Positions 1-12,244 of a stretch of DNA of 64,000 bases are shown piece after piece. The position numbers were made by a program, and so were the translations under genes. The notes under the pieces were generated by a model. The model was not told the origin of the DNA. It searched no databases and saw nothing but the letters and a program-made list of their open reading frames with translations. Source of the DNA: Akebia trifoliata (Eukaryota > Streptophyta > Magnoliopsida > Ranunculales > Lardizabalaceae); NCBI GenBank assembly GCA_017979445.1, contig CM030711.1:6789221-6853220 (forward strand), read 5' to 3'. Each line of letters begins with the position of its first letter. Position 1 is the stretch's first letter.

Positions 1-394
1 TTGGTAATGTCAATTTTGTCTAGAGCGTCTTTGAGTCACATTTGGCCTTGTGGGGTGACACAGTATTTACTGTGATTCTTACAATTCTGACATGGACATG
101 CATACATAACTGTAGATGGTTTTTGCTCGTATCATGAGAAAACACATTTATGATTATGTAGACATCCCATGCCAGACTTGTGAGAATCGCAATAAACACT
201 CTTTGTCATTCGAGCATTTTCCTTTTATCAATATTAGAGATACCCCCTATGTTTCCAAACTGTTAGCATGCCCGTTGCCCTTGCACTTGTTTTGTTAGAC
301 AAACTTAAATGACCTAAATACCCTTATCTTCAAGCTCAATGAAAACACAAGATTTTTCTACCTAAAAAATTCTCTACTTCTCCAAAAGAGCTAT
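1..394. other. Left end of window, intronic sequence
   Basis: It follows the donor of TT8 exon 5, so it should be intron 5 of that gene. No bHLH-encoding exon or other coding sequence is visible. Confidence 0.5.
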
Positions 395-429
395 TTATTG
401 AGGTTTGAAGGTTGAAGAACTCACGGTAC

Positions 430-1546
430 CTGAAACTTGCAGCTCAAGATCATTGCATAGCTGGCTTTGCAAGAGTGGCCACTCATGATGATCCGGCTCA
501 GCTCGACTCTGGGTGTCCACTTGGCTGCCAGACTGGCTCAATGCGGGCATGTGCTGGTCAAGTCCCATGTTATTCGAACCATCGTCTGGTGAACCAAGCC
601 GAATCTCCTCTGACAATTCGAGTTGCATAAGCTCGCTCGGTTGATCAGCTTCGGCTTGAGCCATTTCAGCACCATGAATAATCGGGTCACCTAAGTAGAG
701 TGGTTCTTGTGTAGCAGATTGGTGGCTATTTTGGCCCGTTTCAGTTTTGGAGTCGGACTCCGCTTCTTCTTCATCATCATCTTCTTGATTGGTATTTGAT
801 TCAAGTGGGTCCACTGCAGAGTGCAAGTGGGGCCCAACTGACGTGGCAAAAGGATCAGAAGATGATTGCTCTGAGAGGGCCAGATTTGGTTGGTGATCAA
901 TATTGAAGATGCTCTTAACATGTTGGATCAGCCCATGATCCTCCTGAACCTGAAGTTTGAATATTAACGTATTAAGTTTTGGTGTAAGTCATTCATACTG
1001 AATCTCAGTGTGCAATTGAATCAACACCAATCAAGTGGGCCCTCCTGTTGAGGATCCCACAGTAGAATTTGATGTGGAGGATGACTCACCCTTTCGATGG
1101 TGCCAAGTTCAATGACGCCGTCCAAGAGAGGAATGCACACAACTGTCTGTACATCAGCACTCTGATGCATCATCATGGCATTTGCATTTGAGAAGGAGAA
1201 AAGGGAAGAATATATATATTAGTTCCTTGACATGGAAATAAGGCTAAAATTAGAAGCACGAATTCCTTTGATTTTTCTAATTTAATTCAAGAAAATATTC
1301 TCATATTTTATTTTTTAAATTTCAGAACTATTAAAGACTACTCGATGGATATCTCGTTATATGACAGGTGCAAGACAAAGGGTATGATTTATGGTTAGAT
1401 TAGAGTGTTATTTAACATTATTAGCGGACTACTTCACAAAGAAGTGCTCATGGCTCATGGATGACATATTATCAGACTTGAACTAATAGGTTTTGACGAT
1501 CTCCGTGTGTTTCTGAATCAACGATAAGGCTAGCCACAAAGTTGGA

Positions 1547-1603
<57 letters not shown>

Positions 1604-3030
1604 TGATAAATAGCATTATTCATGAAAAAAACAGAACTAGGGCAATCGAGATGACCAACCTAGCAGGACCTTTCATGAGACGCTACCCACTAGAAATACA
1701 AAGCATCCCATCCTAGTTATAGATAAAATCCTTGAAGAAGATCCCCTTAAATTCTTTAAAAACTTTGGACCAACAAAACAAAAGGCCCAAGATGGAAATA
1801 ATCATTTATGTGCCATCTTTTTGTTTCCCCTAAAAAATACGGTCTTTTCTCTCCCGCTACACCCCCCAACATATTGCGAATGATGTAATACTCCATAGCA
1901 ATCTCTTCACGCCACCGAACGAAAATCCACTTGAAGACCAACATGTGAAGAGGTCTTTTATTGTTTTGGGCAAGCAAGTTAAGAATCCAAATAACTTAAA
2001 AAAATGTACCCAAATTTCATACGTGAATTTGCAATGAAGGAGAAGGTGATCCAAAGATTCTCCATTGTCCATACATAGGACATAACAACTTGCCCCATAC
2101 CACCCACGGTACATCAAAAAATCTGTCATTTGGATCCTTCCTAATGAAGTTGTCCATGTGAAAAAAGCAACCCTACTTGGCACCTTCGGACCCCAAATCG
2201 AGGCGTAAGGGAATGAGTTATTACCATCATTACACAAGGAATGACAAAAAGAACGCACCGAGAACCTACCATCCTTGCTTGCCATCCATACTCTCTCATC
2301 CTCCCTTCCCCTGCGGAGCTCAATGCATGAAGCTACATCGATTACTCTTCCAACTTCTACCAATTCTAAGCCGTCGAGACCACTTCTAAAACCAAAGTCC
2401 TAAGCCCATTCTTCGTCTACTAATCTTCGGAAAGATGCGATAGGAAACCCTTTTTTTGTGGAAATAGAATACAAAGAAAGAAACACTTCCATAAGGGGCT
2501 GATTACTGCACCAAATGTCCTCCCAAAATCTTACTTTGTTCCCTTGATCCACTTTAAATTTAAGTCTTGACTTGAACAGGAAAATGGTCTTCATGATGCC
2601 TTTCCTCATCCCACAGCCATGAGGGTGTCTAGCTGGACTTCTCTCTTAGCGCGTTCACCTAGCACCGTATTTTCCTTCTATGACTTTTCTCCACAAGTTG
2701 TTGCTATCAAACCCAAATTTCTATAACCACTTCCCTTCAACATGCATTATTAATAATAAATCCTCTGGCATTAATTATCGACTCATATGTCATGGCCATA
2801 TGATGTGCTCAAGCAAGAGATTGGCTTGTCCTATAAGGGGTACGCCAGGCAGATTTAGTGGTGAACTAACATGATTAGTATGGTGGAACCCACATGTCTA
2901 GAAATGCAAGAAAATTGAGTGGCCAACATTCTAGTTAGTTTATTTAGATATGGGTTCAAAGCAAATAAAGATTAATCATGAATTGAAGTAATCATTAACA
3001 TGAATGTGCCAAAATTACGAATGAGCAAAA

Positions 3031-3101
<71 letters not shown>

Positions 3102-6100
3102 TCATGATCAAGCTGCTTTGGTTCATTGTTATGCCCTTCACACTTGTATCATCACCTAGATGTAATGTGATTGTGATGGTCCTGGCGCTTGCGCCACATG
3201 ATTGATAGTTTGATGCCCGTGAAATCTTGGTATCCAGATTCTTATATCTAGGATCTTGTGACCTTACATTCTTCCCCCGATATCTGATCCTCTATGATGC
3301 TCCAAATTCATACCAATTTGCTACGATAGTCTACACCAATTAAAGATCAATTGGCTCATTAGTGCCCCATGTTCCTCAACTCAAAAAATGTCCAACTCAA
3401 TTTGATAGAGGATCCCATGTTATCTACATTTTTTAAAGCATTGCCCCCATGCTCATGCCTTGTTGGTGCTTGCTTGGTTCCCATGTCACCCATGCATCAT
3501 AGTGGTTATACCTATTGCGCCGAAACAAACACCCTCCCAATTTAAGTGATGTTGGCACCACCTCTCTATTCAAGGAGGAAAAACAAAACCAATAGAGAGT
3601 ATATATATTTATTTTCCAAGGCACCATGTTTATCACTTGTCTACAGTTGTTCTTTTATAATGAACAAAAAGTATACATTCATCATAGTGAATGAATAATT
3701 CGTTTAACTGACCTACAAAATAATTTCATGGGGACTCATATGATAATGGCATGTGATATGTATGGAACAAACAATAAAGGTGTTTCAGCCACCAACCAAA
3801 ACCTCTTGACGCATGCACCTTTGATCAAACGTCATGACAACGTTGTTAAAATATAAGTGGTAAAGAAAGAGGAGAAATAGATAAAAAATTAAGAAGGAAT
3901 TATTTATTGCATACATATCGTTGAAATGACAAAGGCTAAGTTTTGGTTTCTTGAGGAATAGACCAACTACAAGTACCCTACCCTTTCAATGGCACTATTT
4001 TCACAATTGGCAAGGGTTATTAGGTCACTTATGAAGGATCTCATGATGTGTCAGTCTTGGGAGACTTGATAAACCAAATTCACATTATGTCATAAGTCCC
4101 ATGAAGTATCAGTATCAACAAGAATAGTTATAACATGTCGAGGGAATCATTATCCTTTTACACCCTCCATGCTTTCACAAATTGGATCCTATCGACAAAT
4201 TTCTTTTTACAGAATCTACATTAAGATTCGTAAAATAAGATTGCAAATGATTTTATTTATTTTGATGAAAAAATAAGAGTACAAATCTCAATATTTCCCT
4301 CTAATTAACAATTAAGTACACAAATAGTGACGTATGTAGCTTTTCTTCTCTCCAGACTTCGCGTTTTATTTGTTGAGATAGTTACTTTGACGATGACTTT
4401 GTTTGTGTTTGATCTTCTGTAAAGGCTTATGTAGATTTTCTTCTCTTCGAACTTCACACTTTATCGGTTGAGAAGGATTTGTTGACATTTGAAAAATGAT
4501 TTTTGAGCTTGATCTTCTTTAGAGGTTTATATAGATTTTCTTCTCTCTAGGTTTTGTAGTTTATTGACTAAAAACGTTTTCTTGACTTCCAGAGAAGGGA
4601 TTTATGTTTGATTTTCGCTTTAATCGAAGTTCGAATATCTAAAGAACTTTACTTTGTCTTTAGAGGGGGGCTTAAGAGCTTCTTCTTCTCCGGAGGAAGA
4701 ACTTCTGTCTTTTGAGAGAAAGTGATCCAGATCCCTTTTCAAATGCGGGAGACTCTTATATTTATAGACTTAAAGATAATTTAGCTTTTCAATTATATCC
4801 TAACTTAAAGAGATTTGATTGGTTTGTTTAAAGACTAAACTCGTCCAAATCAAATTTTATGGATTTTATGTATTGTTGGTGGGCCATACTCATTAATTTG
4901 AGTGTAGGGCCTGATAGTTATGTGGATCACTTGGATTTATTAGAACATAGGTTTTATCTGAAATACCCAAAATCTTAATTATAAGAGGCTTATTCCTAAT
5001 CAATCAATCGGCTTAATTTAGATGTATGGCCCATTTTATAATTTTTAGGATCTTTCTTGTGATTTGTGAAAGATGTAGGAGCCTTGTTAAAATTTTGATG
5101 TTTACAAATACCCTCTCAAGGTGCATTGTGGAATGCATATCAGATGACAATGCATTCTTGATATGTTGACATGAGTGATTATTTGGGGAAAAGTATTTTT
5201 CTTTTGGCATTTCCCTTTTTTTAACCCTTGTTGAGTGTTGGGATTTACTTCTCTTATTCTTTTTTTCTTGATATTTTATATGAGATTTACTTGATGGAAT
5301 GTGAGGACCGACAATGCAGGTATTGACAATGTGCCACTTGATCTTGTTATTTTGTGGCAATTTTATTGTGTGTGGAAAGATGTCAAATCTTTTATGACGC
5401 CTCCTCTGAAATTTCAAATATCAATGGCCACGTACCCTTTTTGTCTTGTCTTGTAATGCAAATTTGAAGTATCATGACATAGATTAACTCAAATTAACCC
5501 AGGCGTAAGCCCATTTATTTTAATCCCATGAGTACAATACTCATTTCATCATCAAGATTGTACCAATTTTTCAATGCATGACAAAGACCTTCGTTTAAAA
5601 AAGTAGTGTCGTCACTTTCACTTGGAACGCCTCCCTTGGATAACATTTCAAAACTTTATTGAAGATTCAATGAATCTCTAGAACATTAAATGTTTTGACT
5701 AGGCTAAATAACTTTTCTTTAAAGAAAAGTAGTAATTTTATTACTTTTTCAACAAAATTACACAACTCCCTTGAATAGTTATCCAAATTCTTGTACAATG
5801 AATCCCCAACCATCCTATTGTTTGACTGAGGTAAAGAACCTAAACTATATTAAATGTTGCTCTCTTTGATATCCCAACACTTTTATTAGAACATGTTCTG
5901 ATTTCTATGCGTAGTTGGTTTCCTTTAACTGACTATCTTCTTCCCATTTTGAATAGGAATGAATCTTTAAAAGAAGTAGAAGGTAATTTGGGGTGGAAGA
6001 ATTGCAGGTTGAGATAAAAGAATGGCTTGAAGATGATTGGGTTAGACTATAAGCTATCCTTTCTTCAACTTTTATTATTCAAGAGCTTTTTCACTGAATG

Positions 6101-9100
6101 AACGTCATCCCATCTATTGATTTCCTCAGTTAGGCACAACTTTATAATATTCTGAAACTCGTGATTGATTCCATCACGAAAAGAGCTTTCGTTGCGAGAT
6201 TCAAACTTTTTGTGGATTTTGCAAGCACCTAATAAGGCACCCAGATTCCAATGTGATCCAATACAAATCGTGCACTATCGATCATCTTCATTGTCCCTTC
6301 GAATTTACTTAATGGAATATCTACTTCTTTCTTCAAGAAATTGCAGCCAGCTTTAAACATATATTGAAAATGGTGAAGTTTTGGGGCCGAAACTTTTAAG
6401 ATTTTGATCGCATCCTTTGAGTTGAATCGTCCAAAAGTTCGAGTTGAGTCATATAGTTTTCACACGTGAGTTGTGATTGAATCACTTCAATATCCAACTA
6501 GGATTAGGAGAAGTGACTCGTAATGACTCATGTATTACAAAACGACCTAAATTGAGTGCTTTCCTTCAAATCCACAATGGTTCACGAACTTATATTTGAG
6601 AAACTCTCTAACTCTTCTACCATTATGCATACATGCTGAGTATTGCCATCAAGTAGTCTTTCACTGTAATAGAAACACGCATAAAAGATAACAGAAATAT
6701 GCATAAGGGATTTTGTTCTTCGACCCAAATAAATGGCGTGCTCAAGAAGGACTCTTAGCATTCTTTTATAAATAGAGCAAACTATGGGTTTGGGATTTGA
6801 CGTTGCAGTTGTGGAGGTAAACCCCTGCCATCTTCTTTATCTCTTTCTTCTATGCTCTTTATTTCCTTCTTTTTTAGTTAGACCTGAACTCCCCCCCCCC
6901 CCCTCCCCCTCTTTTTAATATTCAATAACAAAGTTATTACAGATTTTAAAAATTACTGCAATTTCCCTTTCTTCATCATGCAACCCAGACTCAAAACACA
7001 AGCACTCAACAAGTACGTCTTATTTCTTCGTTTCTCCTTCCTCCTTGTTCTTTCATTTTTTTTTCTAGTTTCTGTGTTGCACAATTGCATCTTTTCTTTA
7101 ATATTTTTTTTTTATTGCAGTTTAGATAGCATCCATTTTGCATTTTGGGGATTAACAATTTCAATTATTGTTATTACGAAAAGGTAATTTCTCAAACTAG
7201 ATCCCCCTATTATATTTCCTTTTTATCCATGATGAACTGTAACATGAATTATAGATTGGAAACTTATGTCCCTTATTAATGAGTCTTCAAATCGACTATT
7301 TATTTGCTGTGCTCAAGGGCAGACAATACCAATTGACTAGAAGAACCACGTGATGGAAAATGTACTCACTAGTTGGCCAGTCTCAAAAGCAGCTGTTTAT
7401 CAGTGGTGCTTAAAGGCAAATAACGCCAATTAGTTAAAAGGACCACGTGATGAAGGATTTGTACATGTCGATTAACCACTCTCCAAAGCAATTGTTTATT
7501 AGTGGTACTCAGGGATGAACAATGCTAGCTGGTTAAAAGAACCACGCGACGAGAGATTTATACACATAAGTTGGCCAATCTCTTAAGCTTTTATTTATCA
7601 ATGGTACTCGGGGGCGAACAACATCAACCAGCTAAAAGAATCACGCGATGAAAGATTTGTACAAGCTGATTGGTCAGTTTCTAAAATAACTATTTATCAG
7701 TGATACTCGAGGGCGGACAACGCCAACTGGCTAAAAAAATCGTGTGATGAGAGATTTGTACATGTCAGTTAGCCAATCTCCAAAGTAACTATTTATCAGT
7801 GGTGCTTGGGGGTATACAACGCTAATTGGCTAGAGATGTCGTGTGACGAAGAGCATTGTCGAACAGTTTAGGCTCGTGTTGATGAACGTCACCAACAATT
7901 TAGACTTGTGTTAAGGAGTATCGACAACAGTTTGAGCTCGTGTTGAGGAGCATCGACAACAGTTTAGGCTCGTATCAAGAAGCGTTGTCAAACAGTTTAA
8001 ACTCGTGTCAAGGAGCATTGTCAAACAATTTAGACTCGTGTTGAGGAGTATTGTCAAACAATTTAGAAAGGGATCACTTCTTTAGACAAGGCCTATTCCA
8101 TAATTATAATGCTCTCCTTAAATATATCTTTTGTGCTAATCTTGTTTTTCTCCTACTTTCCTAACCTTAATTGTTACTTTTGCTCTTTAATTTTTCTCAA
8201 TGTTGTAATTATGATCAAATAACTATTGACTTGGGTTACACAAAAGTCAAATATTGACTTATCCAATTTATCTTTGTTTTACAAGATTTAGGTTAACTCC
8301 TCCAAACATAATTTGCATTTAACATTAACATAAAGACAAAAATAAATAAATAAATAAAAATTTAGGTACCTTGGCAAGTATGGCCCTAGAGAAGAGTTTG
8401 TTGTTGGCCTCATTTGCACCTGTAAGCCACACATGATGTTGTTTGGAAAATGACTCTCCTGGTAACCTACAAAAGTAGCCTGTGTTAGCTATTAAAACCA
8501 TGGTGGCCACTATATATAGGGGAGCGTTCGGAAGCCCTAAAGAGAACCAAACATTTTTCAATACATGGGTTAGAAGTTTTGGAATTAGCTGATTTTTTTG
8601 GACGATATCGATGTTGAGGAGATCATCTTATTATGAAATTTCTAACCCCAATTTACAAGTTGAAGAATCGTGGAGCATTAATTATTTTTAAATCACTTTT
8701 GATGGGGTTTGAAGTTTCAGGATGAGCTAATTTTTTGTGAGGATGATCTCCTCATCATAAAGATACTCCTTACAAAAAATAAGCTAATTCCAAAACTTCT
8801 AGTCCATATATTGAAAAATATTTAGCACAATGTTTGGCTAAATCAACCTACTTCGTCTCCCATATATATAATGATTTTCTAACTCAACCTGATAGGATAA
8901 CTCAAAAACTCATCGACGCGACATGTGCAAAGAATCATAGATTTTTTGTTACGGGATACACAACTGCACATCCCCATAAACATGTCCAGTTGTGTATCTC
9001 AAGGCAAAAAATTTACAATTCTTTGCACATGTCACTTTAATGAATTTTTGAGTTATTCTATCAGGTTGAATTATAAAATCAACACTATATATAATATGAG

Positions 9101-11770
9101 TCGAGTTCCGTAGACAACGTGTTTTGTCTTATATAAGCAACAAGTTTCGAAATGGACTGATTCTTTGTGAGGTTGATCTCTATGGTGAGGGAATCATCCT
9201 CGCAAAAAATCAGCCAATTCTGAAATTCCTAGCCCCAATTTACAAGTTGAAGAATCGTGGACTGTTCATTTTAATCGTTAGTTTGTAACAACTTTTCATA
9301 CAGTTAGAAATTGTAGAATCGACTGATTTTTTGTGAGGATGATTTACTTACCATAGAGATCATTATCACAAAAAAATTAGTCCATTCTAAAACTTTTGAG
9401 CCATATAAGACAAAACTTTGTCTACAATTTTGTCCACCAAACACTGTCCTATATATGTATGGGGCATGTTCAACACCCTACTATTTACCCTACGTTTTGC
9501 CTTACGTGTTTTGTCTTACATGGGTTAGAAGTTTTGGAATGGACTGATTTTTTGTGAGGATAATCTCTATGGTGAGGAGATCATCCTCACAAAAAATCAG
9601 CCCATTCCGAAACTTCTAACCCCATAAAAATGGATGGGCCATGATTCTTCAACTTGTAAACATGGGGCTAGAAGTTTTGGAATGAGCTGATTTTTGGTTA
9701 GGATGATCTTCTCACCATAGAGATCATCCTCATCAAAAATCAACTCATTCCAAAACTTCTAACCCATGTAGGACAAAACACGTCGGGCAAAATGTAGGGC
9801 AAATAGTAGGGTTCCAAACATTTTCCTATATATATGATGAATGCATGCGGTCTTGGTACGCGATTATAATGCGACTAATGTGGCAAAGGCATAGCACTGC
9901 ACATCTTTTTCCTGTGTATCCCGATGAAAAGATATGTGGTTCTTTGCCTTTCCCACGTCAACCGTGTACCAAAATCGTGTGTATTCATCACGAATCATAT
10001 ATAATAGAATCATGATAATCTGACTACCCCATGTGGCAAACTCAATCGTCTACCCTAACATGATAAGTTTGGGAATCGTAGATCTGTGCTCCTCGGGGAT
10101 ACACGGACGCACTTCCCCATAAAGAAAATGTATCTCAAGGGAACCATGTATCCCAAGGAGCATAGATCTATAGATCCGAACTTGTCATGTCAGGTAGTCA
10201 ATTGAATATGCCACGTGGGGTAGTCAGATTATCACGACTTTATATAATATTTTAGGTCTATTATACCCCTATATCAAAAATTGAAATTGTGAAAAAAAAC
10301 ACAAATTGCATTGGAAAAGCTTCATGACAGCAAAATTCAGTGAGCCAAAAGTCCCATTATCACTTTTCTATCTTTAAGTTGACAAAAAAAACAAGTTCAG
10401 GTATGAGAGCTTTACTTGGCTACCATGCAAAGAGAATCCTAAGAGCTCCTAGGCTACACTAAAGACGAAGAATTGAATTGGCTCTATCTGTCTCCTACAA
10501 CTTTGAAGGCTAAAGACAACCACCACCAGCATGGAAATTTGAAAGCTGTTTAGCTTTGCCATAGGAACTGATTTAGAAATCCAAACAACATATAAATGGG
10601 ATGCTTACACATTGATGTGGATTTGCATTATCTACACATTTACTATCAAGAAGAAAGAAAGCATCCCAACATAGACTCATTAGTACTCCTGACATATACT
10701 TTAGATACCATCACTTTAGGAAGACTGCTTACCTGTGGAGTTGTCCTTAAAGTGGTGCAGAGAGAGAGAGAGAGAGAGAGGGAGGTGGGGGGTAGGGGCA
10801 TGACATAGATATCAATCTATTATTTATTTATTTATTATATTGCACTGATATCATCATCACAATCATGATACAGCCTTATCCCAAATCAAACTGTTTTATT
10901 GAAACTGTGTTCTTATAATCATATATATTTACCTCCATTCATAATAATAAAGAAAAACTAATTATTAAAGTAAAACAATAATTAAACCCATTGTTAATTG
11001 GAGATCAAACTAAGTTAAAAAATACATTTAAAAATAAAATAAAATAGCCAACACTTACCCTACTCCAGGGGGGAAAGAAAAGGAAACAGACATAAGGTAG
11101 AACCATTCTGACTCCGTCAAGTCCTCCGGCAGTAACGCAGCGGAAGGCCGACAAGTTGGCTTGTTCATCTCCTCGGCCAACAACGAATCGTAAAGCTTTC
11201 TAAGCTGTTGACTCCTTTGAAGAGATGCCTCCTCAGTACTCTCCTCCATTGGTTGCACTGTTTTTATAGTTTTTATAGACCCATTGTAGTACCCATCTCC
11301 CCAAACTAAAATACTGGATCACCCATTACACCAAAAAAACAAAAACAAATTTAAAATAATCAGTAACAATATAGGTGGACTACATCGTAAAATTATAACA
11401 ATAAAATAAAACAATCAACATATAAAAAAATAAAAACTTGGATGATTTGGTCACCATAAAATTATGAATTAAGATAACTAACTTATTAGTAAAAATAACA
11501 TTTGATTACACCACAAACCCAAAATAAATAAGGCAATCACAATTAAAAACTTTGGATCATTGGGTCACCATAAATTTTTAAAACTAAGGAACAAACAAAA
11601 ATTATATTAATCAGTAACAATAAAAATGGATGAATGGATTTATTTCTTTATTGATGAAGTTACCCTTGTTGTGGACAGACTTTCCAAAAGAGACCATAAG
11701 TCCATTGAACAGCTTGAACTGCAGACTTCAACATATGTTGTAACTGACTACTAGGTGAGGGAGCAGCCAT
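430..11770 (-). CDS. TT8: TT8/MYC1-type bHLH transcription factor, 5' five exons (3' part outside window)
   Basis: Exons (minus strand): 11664-11770, 11059-11313, 8370-8466, 1090-1161, 430-949; phases join exactly. The protein starts MAAPSPSSQLQHML and continues with WTYGLFWKVCPQQG, ILVWGDGYYNGSIKT, EEASLQRSQQL, PEDLTESEWFYLMSVSFSFP, HHVWLTGANEANN, FSRAILAK, TVVCIPLLDGVIELGT and LGSPDDGSNN. This is the MYC N-terminal (MYB-interacting) domain followed by the acidic linker (run of D/E near 780) of subgroup IIIf bHLH proteins. 'QPME...EEASLQRSQQL' points to the TT8/MYC1 clade rather than GL3/EGL3. Family knowledge: a nuclear partner of R2R3-MYB and WD40 proteins that activates anthocyanin and proanthocyanidin genes. 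The bHLH and C-terminal exons are not in the window; exon 5 ends at a good donor (CAG|GTACCG), and reading through it meets a stop at 395. Intron 3 is 7.2 kb. The start is the first ATG aligning with family N-termini. Whether the 3' half is intact cannot be seen. Confidence 0.93.
1550..1602. repeat. (TA)n microsatellite
   Basis: About 26 uninterrupted TA units in TT8 intron 3, directly beyond the 3' end of the LINE fragment. Confidence 0.95.
1640..2720 (-). mobile_element. LINE (non-LTR retrotransposon) 3' fragment with zf-RVT domain
   Basis: Minus-strand frames, broken by stops and at least one frameshift, encode the end of a plant LINE ORF2. One segment (about 2400-2609) reads VRFWEDIWCSNQPL; the next (about 1857-2363) is the reverse-transcriptase zinc-binding domain with RFSVRSFCHSL, IWGPKVPSRVAFFTW and ESLDHLLLHCKFTYEIW. 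No reverse transcriptase core is present, so it is a 5'-truncated, dead copy. The (TA)n run at 1550-1602 follows its 3' end and may be its tail. It lies in TT8 intron 3, in the same orientation as the gene. Confidence 0.85.
3033..3099. repeat. (TA)n microsatellite
   Basis: About 33 uninterrupted TA units in TT8 intron 3. Confidence 0.95.
4325..4600. repeat. Degenerate tandem repeat, period about 100 bp
   Basis: Three related units carry GTAGATTTTCTTCTCT-like blocks (near 4336, 4430, 4532), each followed by an ACTT/GTTT..TTTATTG segment and a GATCTTCT block. They lie in TT8 intron 3 and could be an internal repeat of an old LTR. Nothing coding was seen in 3100-7300. Confidence 0.5.
7313..7850. 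repeat. Minisatellite, about 98-99 bp period, six units
   Basis: Six successive units start near 7317, 7415, 7513, 7612, 7711 and 7810. Each has (G)GGC(G)AACAACGCCAA, then TGGCTAAAAGAATC and ACGTGATGA, then TTTGTACATG, TTGGCCAATCTC and TTTATCAGTGGTACTC. Units differ by point changes; the sixth is cut short where the next array begins. Confidence 0.9.
7851..8065. repeat. Minisatellite, 32-33 bp period, 6-7 units
   Basis: Units of the form GAGCATTGTCAAACA followed by TTTAGACTCGTGTTGAG, repeated head to tail and directly abutting the 99 bp array. Variation between units (GTC/GAC, AAACAG/ACAACAG) shows independent drift. Confidence 0.9.
8515..8840. mobile_element. Double-palindrome foldback MITE, copy 1
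   Basis: Two imperfect palindromes (about 8563-8660 and 8695-8805), built from GGTTAGAAGTTTTGGAAT and TGATTTTTTGTGAGGATGAT blocks and their complements, are separated by TACAAGTTGAAGAATCGTGG. Outer arms carry CATTTTTCAATA / TATTGAAAAATA. It lies in TT8 intron 2, beside exon 3. Confidence 0.7.
8885..9072. mobile_element. Foldback MITE with about 85 bp inverted arms
   Basis: The left arm (CCTGATAGGATAACTCAAAA, ACATGTGCAAAGAAT, GATACACAACTG) is matched in inverse order by the right arm (CAGTTGTGTATC, ATTCTTTGCACATGT, TTTTGAGTTATTCTATCAGG). Only a short loop separates the arms. There is no coding capacity. Confidence 0.85.
9090..9465. mobile_element. Double-palindrome foldback MITE, copy 2
   Basis: Starts GAGTTCCGTAGACAACGTG and TTTTGTCTTATATAAG, and ends CATATAAGACAAAACTTTG. 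It contains palindromes at about 9136-9239 and 9299-9410 with the same spacer (AAGTTGAAGAATCGTGGAC) as its neighbours. Confidence 0.7.
9466..9835. mobile_element. Double-palindrome foldback MITE, copy 3
   Basis: The best-preserved member. Outer inverted arms are ACCCTACTATTTACCCTAC / GTAGGGCAAATAGTAGGGT and GTTTTGTCTTACATGGGTTA / AACCCATGTAGGACAAAAC. Inner palindromes lie at about 9522-9625 and 9662-9768; the first is centred on GGATAATCTCTATGGTGAGG followed by AGATCATCC. Confidence 0.8.
9885..9965. repeat. Short hairpin repeat
   Basis: GTGGCAAAGGCATAGCACTG and CACATCTTTTT are mirrored by AAAAGATATGTG and GTTCTTTGCCTTTCCCAC around GTGTATCCCGA. It belongs to the same loose family as the hairpins at 10012, 14160 and 52518. 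Confidence 0.6.
10012..10240. mobile_element. Foldback MITE
   Basis: Left arm ATAATCTGACTACCCCATGT, TGATAAGTTTGGGAATCGTA, GATCTGTGCTCCTCGGGGAT; right arm ATCCCAAGGAGCATAGATCT, CGAACTTGTCATGTCAGGTA, CCACGTGGGGTAGTCAGATT. It lies in TT8 intron 2 and is related to the element at 52518-52749. Confidence 0.75.
10760..10783. repeat. (GA)n microsatellite
   Basis: About 11 GA units in TT8 intron 2. Confidence 0.9.
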
Positions 11771-12064
11771 TGTTGAACTCAGTGACAGACAGACCTTCTT
11801 CTTTATTCCTTTCTCTCAAATAAATTCTTCAAAAAAATAAACAAAAGAAGAAGAAGAACTTTTAGCTTTTGGGTAAATCAAATACTTGAACCAACTTTAA
11901 GTCCTCCCCCCAAAAATATCTGATGAAATTAATCCATTAAGAATTTCTAAAGAATAAGAGGGGGTAAAAACTTAGAGAAATTCTAGGGGTTGGTGGGGCC
12001 TATGGCTCTGACTCTGTGAAAGATTCTAAGGTCAAGAATCAAGATGGTTTTTGCATGGTTGTTT

Positions 12065-12068
<4 letters not shown>

Positions 12069-12105
<37 letters not shown>
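12069..12105. promoter_or_regulatory. GA/CT tract upstream of TT8
   Basis: A run of about 18 GA units (CT on the gene's strand) about 300 bp upstream of the TT8 start codon, with a second short tract at 12187-12203. CT-rich tracts are common in plant core promoters and 5' UTRs; a promoter role is inferred from position only. I could not identify a convincing TATA box. Confidence 0.4.
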
Positions 12106-12107
<2 letters not shown>

Positions 12108-12244
12108 TGTTCAGATTTAGACTTTAGACAGTGAGACAAAAGAGGAGAAATTCCCCTTTTCGGTGTTCAGAGAAAGAGTGCTGATGGAGAGAGAGAGAGA
12201 GAGTTTTGACTGGTCGCTTTACCTACTGTAGTCTTCGTACTCAC

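Noticed and set aside
5013..5417. 134-codon minus-strand ORF
   Set aside because: Lys/His-rich, no domain, in TT8 intron 3 between repeats; no splice or family support.
7313..8065. CRISPR-like regular spacing of repeats
   Set aside because: The units are continuous tandem repeats without unique spacers, in a plant nuclear intron.
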